Source: Microvelia longipes (lineage: Eukaryota; Arthropoda; Insecta; Hemiptera; Veliidae). From it: a stretch of 64,000 nucleotides of DNA. Made by a program: the position numbers and the translations under genes. Shown piece after piece: positions 20,946 through 32,737 of the stretch (positions are counted from its first letter, which is position 1; every line of letters begins with the position of its first letter). The stretch spans positions 19,260,947-19,324,946 of the forward strand of contig JACMZG010001914.1 in the NCBI GenBank assembly GCA_018340805.1, given 5' to 3'. The notes under the pieces were generated by a model. That model saw only the letters and a program-made list of their open reading frames with translations. It did no database searches and was not told where the DNA came from.

Positions 20946-22150
20946 GCGCTACTATGCAGTAAATTATACATTACTGACTCCTGCTACCAATTAACTGCAC
21001 CGTCTTAGGCTCTGCAGGCAATTCGCCATTGGTCTGACTTGGCTTCGCTTGGTCTTTCAGATGGGTAAATTACCAGCTTAGTAATTAAATTAATTTCGTA
21101 GAATTTAATTTCTATAGCCTGTCCTTGCGTTTGAGACGGTTGTATTTTATAGAACTCGTCTGCAAAATTTCATTCTGCTAAGTAGCATAATATACTACTA
21201 TTATTGGCTTAGAAATAAAAATAAATTATTTCCTCGTCATAATTATATTTTCACTGCATGAATAACCCTTTTAGGGCTAGTTACAAAATGTGTATACATG
21301 GTAATATACCATTACCATGTATACATATTTTTAGACAATTATAAAATCTTTTTTACTTAACTAGTAAAGAGAAATAGTTTCATGAATAGTTGGTCGTTTT
21401 AGAGAGACAACAATTTTCCCTTTGACCCCCTAGCTCTTTGTTAGCTGTAGAGACATAGTGTCATGTTTGTGCCACTCAAAAATATGTGTCATCCCTGATA
21501 ACGTCATAACAACGTTTATGAAACGTATCAATAATATATGTCTAGCAATAATCTATTATAGTAGCTATGATCCAATGTAATAAAAAAAATAATTTAAAAC
21601 ACTTTTTTGTATCTTTAAATATTTTTTAAATGCTTGAAACAAATCGAATAATTTAAGTATTAAAGAATTTTAAAATATCAAACTTACCAATAAACATTTT
21701 TATTTTGAAGCTTGTTCTAAAGGTTATAAATCTTTTGAAATTTGATGATGTCAGTTAAACAGCTGTTAAATGTTATTTTTTTAAATTAAATGTTTTTAAT
21801 AACTTTATAAGAAGAAAAAATATAACCTTAAAAAGGATACTACTCTGTCTCATGCTTCTTATCTGAAAATGTTAACATATGCTTTATACTTACCTCTTTT
21901 GTTACCTACAGTCGTGGGGGTTATATTGATTTTTTTTATAAATATGACCTCGTTTAGTTCAAATAAAAGAAAAATTAATGAACTGACAATCAATTTATTC
22001 AAATGGATCCAAAAAATAGTTTAAATAACAGGCGTCCAGGTATTGAGTTTAAAAACCAAAAGTTGAGATTAACTTTACCATGGAAGAAAAGCGTGTTGTT
22101 GCACTTAGAGCAGTCAATTTGGTTTTTGAGGTCAAAACCGAAAGATCTAT
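20946..22150. other. AT-rich stretch with one strong hairpin
   Basis: TGTATACATGGTAAT (21291-21305) and ATTACCATGTATACA (21311-21325) pair perfectly around a 5-nt loop. No gene is seen. Confidence 0.5.
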
Positions 22151-22154
22151 ATTA

Positions 22155-22440
22155 TTTATGATATAAAACAGATTGTCTCCACTAATGATGTATATTTGAC
22201 ATAGCCAGCTTTCAATTCTGACATATCATCAGTGCCGAGCAGCGAAGAAAAGAGTTAGGAGACAGCGGTTATAGTTTTGTCTAGAGATTTGTTGTTGACT
22301 GAAGATGACTTGAGTCAGTTACAAACCTCTTGACAAAACGGTAACCCCTGCCTCTTTTCTTTGCTTTTGCCAATGATCAGATTTAAAGGTGGATATGTTA
22401 AATATACATAATTAATGTAAGACCCTGTTTTATTTCATTA
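22155..22440. repeat. large foldback of repeat family P, ~125-nt arms
   Basis: The left arm (ATAAAACAG...GATGTATATTTGACATAGCC...GAAGAAAAGAG...AGTTTTGTCTAGAG) pairs with the right arm ending ...GGATATGTTAAATATACATA...CCTGTTTTAT. The loop holds GACTGAAGATGACTTGAGTC. The left arm contains AGCCAGCTTTC...CATCATCAGTGCC; its reverse (CACTGATGATA...GAAAGCTGGC) resembles a hammerhead CUGAUGA/GAAA pair. The same left-arm motif recurs at 51198-51290 and 53690-53790. Confidence 0.8.
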
Positions 22441-22562
22441 CTTGAAAGTCTAGAATTTATTTTCCCTTATTTGGATGCTAGAGTAGCATATTTTTAAATT
22501 CCGAGGCTTGCCGAGGGATTTATTTAATTTACATACTTGGCGATAAAACGTTAAAGAAGTGT

Positions 22563-22660
22563 GCGTCTCCAGTGAGGATCGAACTTGTGACCTACAACTT
22601 AAGACCTAAAGTCGCTATTACGAGAGTTGAATAGTAGCCATGGCAACTAAAGCTAATTTA
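22563..22660 (-). repeat. tRNA-like sequence (SINE head or relic)
   Basis: On the minus strand CACAAGTTCGATCCTCACTG is a T-arm/B box (GTTCGATCC). Upstream, CGACTT/AAGTTG forms an anticodon-stem-like hairpin with an 8-nt loop, one too many for a real tRNA. The acceptor stem is not closed. Confidence 0.4.
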
Positions 22661-22704
22661 CTCGCACTAGTTACTTTTCTTCCTGTAGATTCAAACTAAG
22701 TCTT

Positions 22705-22747
22705 AAGTGTACTTTTCCTCCTCTTTAGGAGAGAGAAAAGTACACTT
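22705..22747. repeat. hairpin, 13-bp perfect stem
   Basis: AAGTGTACTTTTC (22705-22717) and GAAAAGTACACTT (22735-22747) pair, with an inner TCCTCTTTAGGA mini-stem. Type unknown. Confidence 0.8.
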
Positions 22748-22749
22748 TT

Positions 22750-24190
22750 TTTCTTCTGGAGGTCAAAATAAATTTGCTGATGCTAACACAAAACCACGTA
22801 TAAAAAAGCAAGGACGATTCTTTTTAGCGATTAAAACCCTGATATAATCAAGTTGGTTGCATAAAAGCAGAAGGGGAAATAGAAATTTTATACTCTTCTC
22901 TTATCTCTTGTTCATTTTATATTTATACCATTTCTATTAAAAATTTAAGAAGTTAATAGTTTCTCTCTCTACAGGATGTATTATTAAGAATGTTTTATAA
23001 AATGTTTTAATTATGATTTTTTTTTAAGTTTCTAAAATTTTCCTCTAAACCACGATTAAAATAACCAAGATGTTTTTTTCATTTTCTAGAATCACTTAGG
23101 GACTTGTTAATAATACATTAAATTAACCAGAAATTCCCTCCTATTGGAGAAATCAATAATCTAAATTAGAAACCCAATTTCAAAACTGGAAGGAGGTAGA
23201 TTTCAAAGGGAAATTTTGGTTTAAATTTGAGATCACGTGACATGATTGATTTGGGATTACAATACATGATGATATTGTTCTGGATGTAAACATCTGCTTT
23301 GGACATTACTTGTGTCTAGAGACTGAGGAGCCAAGCGGTAGGATCCAATTTAATTAAATTGTTTAAGAGACGGCTGTTTAATGATAGATTGGATTTACAT
23401 TCCAATAAATCTTAAGTTTTGACAAGTTTTAATAAAAGGATTAACTTGTAATCTTTTGTCTTTTATATTAAAGTAGTGATGTGTTCTATCGAGACCTCCT
23501 TTCTAAAATATTTTCCGATTCTTTTTTTCAGCGTAATCTATTTTCAGCGTATCTACTCCAATAGGTAATAAGTGCTTGATTTTAGTGACTTTTCATGGAA
23601 TTATTATTCGACTCCCGCTGAGTTTCTACCTAAGAGTTGAAATGTGGCACAAAAATCAAGCTTTAGCAAACCTATATTTTAGGGCATGACTAGAACGTTT
23701 TGTTGAGTCATGAAAATCATTATTAATCGGAAAGTAGAGGGTTTGGGTACGTTTTTCACATTACATTACTTTGTTTTAATGTTTAAATTAATTAAGACAG
23801 TTAAGAAATAATAAAGGTAAATTACCACAAGAGAAATCTCAAGTATGCATTAGTCATAGACAGCTATAGAAGTATGCATTAGGAAGAACTAAACCAGTGT
23901 AGATATCGCCAAAAAACGGGTCACGTAATCTGGGAAAGTGCCTAGCTGCCTGGGTTAGTATAAACTTTGACACAACTAAACCTCTTTAGTTTTAGTTTTA
24001 TTTTAGATAATATATGATAAATAAAATAAATGGATTTTGTTACAGGTAGGTGGTTCGTGTTTTTATATTGGATAGCAAAGGGTATGTTTATATGTTTTAG
24101 ATTATTTAGCTTGCAAAATAATATAATGCTTTAATGTCAAAATGAAGGAAGTGACAAAGTGATCAACGAAATTTTTTCTCAAAACGGTTA
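22750..24190. other. AT-rich stretch, no gene seen
   Basis: AGTATGCATTAG...AGTATGCATTAGG is a close direct repeat near 23841-23882. No open frame of interest is present. Confidence 0.45.
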
Positions 24191-24194
24191 TTGC

Positions 24195-24232
24195 TGAATC
24201 AGATGGGAGGCTTGTATTTGAATCCCACAGTG
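24195..24232 (+). repeat. weak tRNA T-arm-like sequence
   Basis: GGGAGGCTTGTATTTGAATC then CCACAGTGG has a B-box-like core (TTTGAATCC) in an otherwise unidentified region. Confidence 0.25.
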
Positions 24233-24239
24233 GATATCA

Positions 24240-25700
24240 TTTCATCAGTGGTTAAGATTGTAACGGTATGCCACAACTCAAGTCGGTTAGGGGTGGGGGA
24301 ACAAGGAAAAGCGCCCACTTTCGTTTAATAAGGACAATAAAAAGGAGAATATATATATTAATGAGGATAAACGAAGGAAAGACCTCAGGTAGGTTATAGT
24401 AAATAGAAGGGGAAGGTATTAAATAATAGTGTAAGATATAAAAGATAGTTAGCAGTACTTTGAAATTAGAAAGGAGGATAAATAGGAGACAACAAAATGA
24501 AATATAGCAAAATAATTTTTAATAAAGGAAGTAGGGTAATACAAGGAATAATTAGAAAAGATGTCGACGAAGTGTCGGTAAGTGCACAGTGACAAGCCCA
24601 ATTATTTAACTCTAAAATAATATTCCAGGAAGGGATACTTATATCTAAAACTCAAATAAAGTAAAATCTTACCATATGTTAGACCACCAAATCAAATTTA
24701 TTATAGGCAAGTAAACAATAAAAAGTACTATAGAACTATTTTTTAAGAATATATGATACCTGCAATTGAACAGAAGAAAGAGGGGGCGATTGTTTGTAAG
24801 TAAAAAAAAAAATTAAAAGATCCAAAATAAATAAAATAAAATTAGGGTTACTTCTACATGGGTCACCTATCCCAAAATATTCCAACTTCCTGTAAGGAAA
24901 TTATACTACAAAATCCAAAAAGAAAAATGAATTTAGAAATAAACTTAGGGAAATATGTGAAGTACTATTTAAACAAAATAAGTAAGATAAACAATCGTTC
25001 CCTCCTGGCTTCAAAACAAACCGAAAAATAATTATTAAAATGGAAGAAAAAAAAAGGTTAATTCAGAGATAATTTGTGGAAATAAATCGTTTTTCGCCGT
25101 GAAAAATACTGTCTAAAATTAGGAAATAATATGAGATCGAAAAGTATTTCGCAAGGAAAGTTAGTCCTAAAAATCTAACGGAGATCGGACGTCTATTAAA
25201 ATAACTAAACTGCACTGAAAGATCGGCATACACAATAAACAGGATTTATCTCCAAAATTTTTGAGAACAAGAATAATAATCATAAAACGTTATTTAAGGG
25301 TTTATAAATAACAACAACTACTACTTAAACTACTAAGCGTAAGGACAAGATCTCATAATCTGTCGGGGAAACAGTTCTCAGGAAAAATAATATTCTATAT
25401 ATATAATAAAAAAAAATTACTACACTTCGCGTTCAGAAAAATAGCTAAGACCAAAAAAAAACATAAAGATTTGGAGCTGTTCCTTGACAAACTATGGGGG
25501 TCTTTGGTGCCGTACAAACTTAACGTATTTATAAATTTTTAAGACAAAAAAATATTTCAAAAAGTGCACTCCCATTTACATTCAAATTTCGTTTATCAAG
25601 GAAAACTTATATTCTATACTTTTCTATTTAAATTTATAAAATTAAACTATTTGGCCAATCCAAATAAAAAAAAATCAAAATTAAATTTAAAAAAAAAAAT
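24240..25700. other. purine-rich AT stretch, no confirmed gene
   Basis: From 24290 to 25100 the plus strand is strongly A/G-biased. A 30-codon frame from 24497 (MKYSKIIFNKGSRVIQGIIR...) reaches GTGTCGGTAAGTG, a good splice donor context, but it has no upstream exon and no recognisable family. Confidence 0.4.
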
Positions 25701-25704
25701 AGGG

Positions 25705-26340
25705 TACCTGCCGAGCTAAACAACGAGACGGAACCGGGTCGGTAATTCGGCGACGGACGCGAGCGGCGTAAACGAACAGATTTGTTCGGCCTTCACAACA
25801 AAAAGTAGAGCCAAAATTCCAGCCAAGCTGATAAAATTTGTGGCCACGAGTATTAAGTCAAAATCGGTAGTACTTATCTGATGTAGATTTGGGTTCCGGT
25901 GTAATTTTCTTTTCAGATATCCTCTCCAGAAAGAGTCATGTTTCAGCTTCGCCGACACAGTTTCAAAGAAACACCAGCAATCCCAACTATGCGCTGTGAC
26001 ACAGTCAATCCCGCACACAAGTTGAAGGCGGTATAAATTTATTACCGAATCACTTTTCTACACATTCTTTTCACTAATAAATTTAGCGTAACACACATAA
26101 CTTCACAGTTACGCAACACAAATTCACTATGTCACTCGCGTAATCCGTATAAAACGAAGTTTCAGACACAATGCAGAGCCCTGTACAATCACTGCAGGGT
26201 CCTACCAGACAACTGAACTCAAGGTAGGGAGGGCTTCCTCCGTAACCGAAAACGTAAAGTAAAATTACAGATTTCGGGTGGGAGACGTTAATATTTACTA
26301 AGAAGTCGAGTTTTAACAATAAAACTGACCTGCGAACCCT
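25705..26340. other. GC- and CpG-richer patch; possible promoter, exon or LTR remnant
   Basis: 25720-25780 is densely CpG (GGTCGGTAATTCGGCGACGG, ACGCGAGCGGCGTAAACG). Two minus-strand frames are open: 25716-26018 (100 codons, with a hydrophobic LILVATNFISLAGILALLFV segment) and 26083-26319 (78 codons). TATAAAACG at 26148 (+) looks like a TATA box. TTCTTTTCAG at 25909 (+) looks like a splice acceptor. I recognise no protein family. A retroelement LTR or a gene's first exon/promoter would both fit. Confidence 0.25.
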
Positions 26341-27475
26341 TTAAATTAAATCGGTACTAGAGAAATTACATTAAACTAGATATCAAACATTACTGACTGA
26401 CAGACTTAAATTATTAATAAATTATTAAAATATGACAATCGATAACTTACTAACTTTTACTGACAGAGACTTTTCACAAATTATACAAATTCGAGAAACA
26501 GAAATTACTAGCAGGTTCTTGGCATTTACTCTTCAATACCTAACGTATATCAAAAAGAGTAATTGCAAGAAAACAGGATCGTTACAAGTTACTTAACAGT
26601 TATATAAATCTATGACTGTTACAAGATATCAATCACAAAAAAAGTTACAAAACAAACTAATAAATTTTTATTAGTGGATTATAACTATTGTAAACGCAGG
26701 TAATCTATACCTTTATAAACGGAGTTTGGCATTTTGTTTGGAAGTATCAGAGGGCTCGTCCAGCTCGTGTTGCAAGACTTCTGTAAATGATCTTCATGGC
26801 TTGTCTTGCTTATTAAGATTAGACATTTTTCACGGATATAACTCTATTAGTTGAGAACTTGTGTGTTGACTACCAGTTGATAATGGCGTTAAGCGAAACC
26901 GGTCAAAAGATATTCATATCCAAAAGCAAATGCATGCTTATTATCCAGGCGCCAACAGAGCCTGGATTGAATGACGACGAATATCGAATGATGGATCAGT
27001 TCCCAGATGTAGCATTGTATGTTGCTTGTTAGATTTCTTAGGTGTCTCTCACAAGTATATTGTGTCAAGATTATTAGGTGTTTAAGTTTAGGTGGTTTTT
27101 CGTATTCCTTAAATTTCTTCGTTCCTTTTTGACTTAAGGACTTGAAATTGTCTTTATTTGCTAAAAAGTTATTTAAATGACTCACTTTTTTTAATCTTCG
27201 ATATTTTTATAAAAAACACTTTTCTGTTTACTTAAAAATCTATTCTTAAGGGGTTCATTCAATAGTTTTAAATATTACGCATTAACTTTGATTGGATTCT
27301 TATAAAAATGTTGGCTGTAGCGAGGAGGAACAAAACTTGAATTTTTCGTGATAAAAATAAGGCTGTGAAACGTCACAAGTTCAATAGATAAACATTATGA
27401 AGTAAAAACATGCTAAGATAACGAACTTAATGATATAACAACAATTTATGAAAATTAACGCATATTAAATCGAAT
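26341..27475. other. AT-rich stretch with small hairpin
   Basis: ATCCAGGC (26943-26950) and GCCTGGAT (26960-26967) pair perfectly. The 98-codon minus frame 26889-27185 shows no motif. GCATATTAAATCGAATATGC near 27460 is a loose palindrome similar to the one at 9211. Confidence 0.4.
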
Positions 27476-27477
27476 AT

Positions 27478-27730
27478 GCCGCCTCCGAGGTTGAGGTTGT
27501 TAAAACGTTTGTATTTATACTACCTTCGATAGATAGGAGGTCTGGGATTAGTATCCGAGGTTACGCTCTCAGTGTAAGTATAGATGATAATACCATTAAA
27601 TTATGGCCAATTTTAGAATACACTTGGAGCGGAATAGTTGATACTACCACATGAAGTGGTACCGCAGGGGTTCTCCTGATGAGCCTCAAGGCTCTTATCG
27701 TAATTATTCTTATTATCAAAAATAAAGAAT
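27478..27730 (+). repeat. tRNA-derived SINE family T, best copy
   Basis: Head: CCGCCTCCGAGGTTGAGG, TTTGTATTTATACTACCTTC, GGAGGTCTGGGATTAGTATC (degenerate B box). Body: GTAAGTATAGATGATAATAC then CATTAAATTATGGCC, GAATACACTTGGAGCGG. Tail: GGTACCGCAGGGGTTCTCCT, GATGAGCCTCAAGGCTCTTA, then an ATTATTCTTATTATC microsatellite-like end. Copies at 44014 and 12363 share this order. The 3' part presumably matches a partner LINE. Confidence 0.65.
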
Positions 27731-27734
27731 TGCA

Positions 27735-28780
27735 CTTAGTATGTCGAGGTGTTTTTTCTCTTAGTGGTAGCATACCTTAAAACCTTCGCAATCCTACTAT
27801 TTCCTTTACTTCTGGTTTTATTAAACTTCCAGCCTGATACTTTAAACTCAAACCTGTTTTTTTGTTAGTTGTCCCACACTTAATGCATCCTTAAAATGAA
27901 CCACAAATCTGCCTTTTAGAATATAAACTGAACAATGCCCACTCAGACCGGTAGTGGAGGTGGTCCATCTTATAAGGGCTTAATCCTCACTAAGTTAAAT
28001 TAACAAGTTCTTACATATAGCTGTCTGCCAGACTTCAAACTTGATCCTGAATTACTAATAGAGACTAAACATATATTTAAAGGGTGTCAGGTTCTTATAA
28101 ATTGATATCCTGGGGCAAGAACCAATCCCTAGGATCGTAAGAGATTTTTCATGACACTAAAAAAGGTTAAACTTAAAACTACTGACTCAAATAAGAACAC
28201 AGCATCTTTATACATGTTAAAAATTTAATAAAGCTGATTTTATAAGATTAATAGGTTAGTAAAATAATCATTGTAGTTACTCAAATAGGCCTATACAATT
28301 TGGTAAACCCTAACTCCTAACTCGTATGTATACTTATAAAATTTAAACATTAATTTAGGTTAAGACATAATTAAATAAAAAGTATTTGTAGGCTGGTTGA
28401 GAGAAGTATAAATCAATAACTTTATTTCCTGATGAAATGTAGGTAACTTAAATATCCTCTTTTGAACTAACTTCTGTCACGTAAATATTCTCCAAATTTT
28501 GCATTCATCACAAAAAAACCCTAAAACCAATAACGACAGGAATTAGGAACAATATACAAAAAAATAGACAGCAAATTAAAAGAATGAAATAGAATAAAAC
28601 AAGGCGATAGCTTACCCTCCGAGAAGGGTTCCAGAAACAGTATTTAATAATCCAAAAATAATATGAAATTAACAAAACTTAAGGCCACAAACCTAATCAA
28701 TTTATGACAGGGCATGACAGGGCTCCTTGACTTACAAAGCAACACTTTTACAACTCATAAAAGTAATTTTAAGTTACTAT
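27735..28780. other. AT-rich stretch, no gene seen
   Basis: No open frame or repeat is recognised; mildly GC-balanced near 27940-27990. Confidence 0.4.
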
Positions 28781-28784
28781 ACTT

Positions 28785-28925
28785 GAAACCAGGGCCTGAG
28801 ACCCCGGCAGAAGCCGAGCCCCAGAGACACCTTTCTTCCCCGTTGCCACGTCTCAAATCATGAATTCTCGAGAATCACGTGTCCGCTAAGAACCAATGAG
28901 AAACATTTAGCTTGCCGCCAGTATC
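28785..28925. other. GC-rich patch with E-box palindrome and inverted CCAAT
   Basis: CAGGGCCTGAGACCCCGGCA then GAAGCCGAGCCCCAGAG is about 60% GC. GAATTCTCGAGAATCACGTG contains a palindrome and CACGTG, and ACCAATGAG follows. It could be promoter DNA or the GC-rich end of an element. No open frame is convincing. Confidence 0.25.
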
Positions 28926-28929
28926 CAAA

Positions 28930-29320
28930 ACGAAAAAATTCAAATTCTGGGTTCTCAACATTATTCTTTAATTTTTTATAAAATTCCATAATAATTTGAA
29001 AAACAAAAAAATAAATGAATAATACCGTAACATGCCATCCAAGTGAGGTAGATAAGTTAAAAACTTGCTAGCTTAAACCAGGCTGAAAATGACTTGATCT
29101 TCTAAACTCTACTCATGTCAGTGTCCTGTCTAATAAAGTGTCTATTTCAGGTAAGCCACAACCCTAATATCAAAACAGCCAAAAAAATTGACTAGTATAG
29201 AGGTCCTGACCTATGACCTAACACTGACCTCATACCCGAGACTATTTAAAAAGCCAATAAGCTTATAAAATAAAAAGTAAATTTTCAAAAACAATATTAT
29301 TAAAACAGTAAAGAATATTA
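28930..29320. other. AT-rich stretch with GGTC/GACC cluster
   Basis: 29200-29235 holds GAGGTCCTGACCTATGACCT then AACACTGACCTC, a cluster of nuclear-receptor-like half-sites. No gene is seen. Confidence 0.35.
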
Positions 29321-29321
29321 T

Positions 29322-29417
29322 AAAAAATAAAGAAAATATAGAACGCCACTAAACTAATACCTTATCGATTTCTGTATAATACCTTGATTGAAATGACGCT
29401 GCTTCAAAAATTGTCTT
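29322..29417 (+). repeat. direct repeat J, copy 1
   Basis: AAATAAAGAAAATATAGAAC... CCTTATCGATTTCTGTATAA then TACCTTGATTGAAATGACGC recurs at 30034-30147, about 700 bp away. It lacks a 20-base internal piece present in copy 2. Confidence 0.85.
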
Positions 29418-29506
29418 ATCAACCTAATTTTATAATTAAATTATAATAAAAATTTAAAATCTCAAGAAATTTGTATACTAATTTAACAGTTAAAAAGTTA
29501 TGTCTG

Positions 29507-29570
29507 GCACAGAGGTCCTCAAGCCTGGCGAATTTCCTTTGAAATGCGTGCTTCTTTGCTTTCCAAAAAT
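29507..29570 (-). repeat. dispersed repeat H, copy 4
   Basis: TCAAGCCTGGCGAATTTCCT then TTGAAATGCGTGC aligns with the copy at 2827-2890 in the same orientation. Confidence 0.5.
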
Positions 29571-29574
29571 TTTA

Positions 29575-30030
29575 CTAGTAATGAGAAAGTAAACAAGAAT
29601 AAAATATTAAATTTAAAAAAAAAAACAAAAAAAAAATAAACTAAAAATAAAATCTAACAATACCGGAGTCTAAGAAATAAGGAAAATGTAAGAAATAAGT
29701 TAAGTTATGTAATCAATTAACTAACAAAGTCCGATGATAAGTTTCTATAAATATTATTTATCTGTTTCTTTCTGTTAATTGCTTTAGTTTGTTACTAAAC
29801 ACTTAATTATACCAAAACCATAAGTTTTTATTTATTATTACCAAAACCTCAAAACTCTTTTCTGTATTTTAAATGTTGATAAAAAAAATCTGGAAAGAAG
29901 TGATGTCTAAAATATTTGATATTATTCTTAGGATTAGATGTAGTTAAATTAAAATCACCCTACCTTTTAGCAGAATAGCCTAAACAATTTTTTAAGTAAT
30001 CTAATATATAATATAATATAATAATAAAGA
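29575..30030. other. AT-rich stretch, no gene seen
   Basis: A-rich runs near 29615-29640 and no open frame. Confidence 0.45.
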
Positions 30031-30033
30031 AAA

Positions 30034-30147
30034 TAAAAAATAAAGAAAATATAGAACGCCAATAAACTAATATATTTATCTTAAAACAACCTTATCGATT
30101 TCTGTATAATACCTTGATTGAAATGACGCTAATTCAAAAATTGTTTA
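30034..30147 (+). repeat. direct repeat J, copy 2
   Basis: See 29322. This copy has an extra TATATTTATCTTAAAACAAC relative to copy 1 and is followed by ATATAATCTA-type simple repeats (30150-30245). Confidence 0.85.
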
Positions 30148-30149
30148 AT

Positions 30150-30784
30150 ATAATATAATAGTATAGTCTAATATAATAATAATTTAATATAATCTAAATA
30201 AAATAATCTAATCTAAATATAATATAATCTAGTATATAATAGTCCATTTGGCTAAAAAGAAAAAAGTCAGTACATTTTGTGAAATACATCATTATGGCCA
30301 TGCTAAATAAATAGTTTTTATAAACAAACTTAACTGTTATTATCAACTACTATGTATTATTTAACAATAAAAACGTACTTTTTATAAATTAAATTGTTTA
30401 AAGTTATAGTTCAAGAATTTATTTAAATTATTAAATCGTCAAAACTTGAATCTCTCATGAATCAAATTTTGTTTTTCTTAATTTGATTGTCATTTTTCTC
30501 TTTATAAATTGTTTACTTCCTAAGCTGACTTACAATATGATATAAGATATTTTTACCGGAATTAGTTTTTCTGAAAAACTGTTTTTTAGTTTTACCATTC
30601 ACAAAAAGATAAAAACATTTTTTTTATAAGAATGCTTTTTAAAACTTTTAAATTGAGTTTGTTTTTGTAAGAGCTTGTTTTTTTTATGATATGCTTATTA
30701 CTCTTTCTCTTCATATTGATTTAGTTTTATTTATTCTTGTGGCGAATTTTCAAAAACAAATTACGCCTAAGACAAAGTCAGCTT
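30150..30784. other. AT-rich stretch with TAATATAATCTA simple repeats
   Basis: 30145-30245 is a degenerate TAATATAATCTA array. The remainder is T-rich and without open frames. Confidence 0.5.
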
Positions 30785-30807
30785 TATATATGGCACACAC
30801 CACACAC

Positions 30808-30838
<31 letters not shown>

Positions 30839-30856
30839 CTATATATATATATATAT

Positions 30857-30891
<35 letters not shown>
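30785..30891. repeat. (AC)n then (AT)n compound microsatellite
   Basis: GGCACACACCACACACACAA changes into about 80 bases of AT dinucleotide. The MITE at 30892 sits exactly at its end. Confidence 0.95.
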
Positions 30892-30892
<1 letters not shown>

Positions 30893-31136
30893 CTAGGGTC
30901 AGCGGGAAAGTACACAAGTTCAAATTTTTAAAACATTTTTTTAGATTAAAGTATTTTTCTGACCTAACTTAACAAAACGTAAAAACCGCTTAAGTCAAAG
31001 CTATCGTTAAATAATATAAATGGATAAAAATACACTATGACTAAATCCAAATTTTTATCAATTTGATAAAATAATAATTATAATATTTATAATTATTATA
31101 ATAATGACTTGTGTGCTTTTTCCCGCCGACCCTAGA
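30892..31136. mobile_element. TA-flanked MITE, 245 bp, ~28-bp terminal inverted repeats
   Basis: The left end TCTAGGGTCAGCGGGAAAGT...ACAAG and right end CTTGTGTGC...CCCGCCGACCCTAGA are inverted copies with a few differences. TA dinucleotides flank both ends, as expected for Tc1/mariner-type insertion. The interior is non-coding and contains a second AT-rich palindrome near 31066-31103. The left TA is part of an (AT)n run, so the duplication is not independent proof. Confidence 0.85.
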
Positions 31137-31139
31137 TAT

Positions 31140-32735
31140 TATTATTTATTTCGTATCCCTTATGTATTTTATGTTTTAGTAATTCAAAGTCGCTTATCGT
31201 GTTTTAAATGTAGGGAATTTATTTACTTTCATTAGTTTTGTGCGAATAAATATAGCCTCCGAAACGTTGGATTAGTATTTCTTTTAATTGCCTGATCCCC
31301 CTAGTTAGACAGTAAATATAATTTTTACGTACACACACACATATATAATACATGCCTACAATATATATTTATGTGTATGTGTATATACATAAACTTGTCG
31401 CATCGGCGCACATACTTTTTGCAATCAAACATTTTACTATAATACTGTTCTTGAACTTTAACCGTTTCTGTTTTAAAACATATAAAGCAGTGATTATAAG
31501 GAGCGGTTAATGTTTTGTTTATATTGTAAAGTTAAACTTGAACTTTTAGTTTGTCTTAACTTCAAACTGTGAACCACAGAAAATAAACAGAAATGTGGTT
31601 TTTATCATCACTAATCTTTTCGGCCGCAAGTCAAACTAAAGTGACACTTGCTACTGACGTTCAATTCTTGACATTTTCCTGGCGAGGTTATGACTTATGT
31701 AAAAGATAGCAAAGTTTTTGGCGGGACATTGTTAACTTTTTTCAAAAAGTCGACATATTTTTGTAGGGGTTAAATGGAACCAGGTGTTACCACTAAAAGT
31801 TTTCTATAGTGAACATTTCCTTCAGTATTTTCCTTTCAACTTTTTAAGAGAAATTTAACAGATTTTAACTTGAACCGTAACAGATGGAAAATGGAAAAGT
31901 TTTAAGGAAATAGTTGACGAAAACATAAACAGGGAAAATCGTAAGATTTTTCCCTATTGTAGAAATCTTTTAGATTTTTGGCAGAAACTTGCCTTTTAAA
32001 AGTTTGTGAAACACGGAAATGTATTATTGTTAACCTTAAGAATATTTTATAATCTATTAATTTTCTGTCAGTATCTTTTGACTTTTAATGTTAATAATTA
32101 CTTCTCTTCTCTTTGTAAAATACGTTATTTTAATTAAAATAACGTTTTTATTAAAACATATATTTGATAAAGGCTTCCTGCATAGGCAATAAAAGAATTT
32201 TAATAGGCATAGTTTATTTTTTTTTAAAATACGCTATTGCGATAGTCTTTTAATTAATTTAGGGTAATCAGGTTGTAGTCTATGTCTTTTTTTATGACTG
32301 ATCGCAAAGGTTTTCTTTTTGGGGAAGTGTTACATTTAAAATAATGGATAGAAATTACATTATATCAATCGAAGTATAATGAACTGAATATTTATCATGT
32401 ATGCACTCATACTTAATGCAGTTTTAAAAAGTTTAAAATAATGATAACAACTTTTTGGAATGGCTTTATTGCGGGAGACGGACCTGCAGGGGATTGATCG
32501 TGAAAAAATACGTTTTGCAAAGTTTCATATGTATATGTGTGTATACATACTCTGTTGTAAAAACGCTATCTCTCAAACTGATTATTATTTTAAAATCAAC
32601 CCTATTGGAAGGAAACGAACCCTATTGAAAACTATGTTTTTTGAAACGCTGAATCAAATGAAACCAGTTCATTGAGTCGATACGAATAATTTAAGTTAAC
32701 CAAAGTGAAGATGGAAAAACTAAAGGTCGTTAAGA
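31140..32735. other. AT-rich stretch, no gene confirmed
   Basis: CCTCCGAAACGTTGGATTAG at 31257 resembles the GAAACG half of a hammerhead-like repeat. An (AC)n stretch lies near 31331. A 71-codon frame from 32460 (MALLRETDLQGIDREKIRFA...) has no recognised family. Confidence 0.4.
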
Positions 32736-32737
32736 GG

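Noticed and set aside
32460..32675. 71-codon frame MALLRETDLQ...
   Set aside because: There is an initial GC-balanced stretch but no domain, and the following part is AT-rich filler next to an element A fragment.
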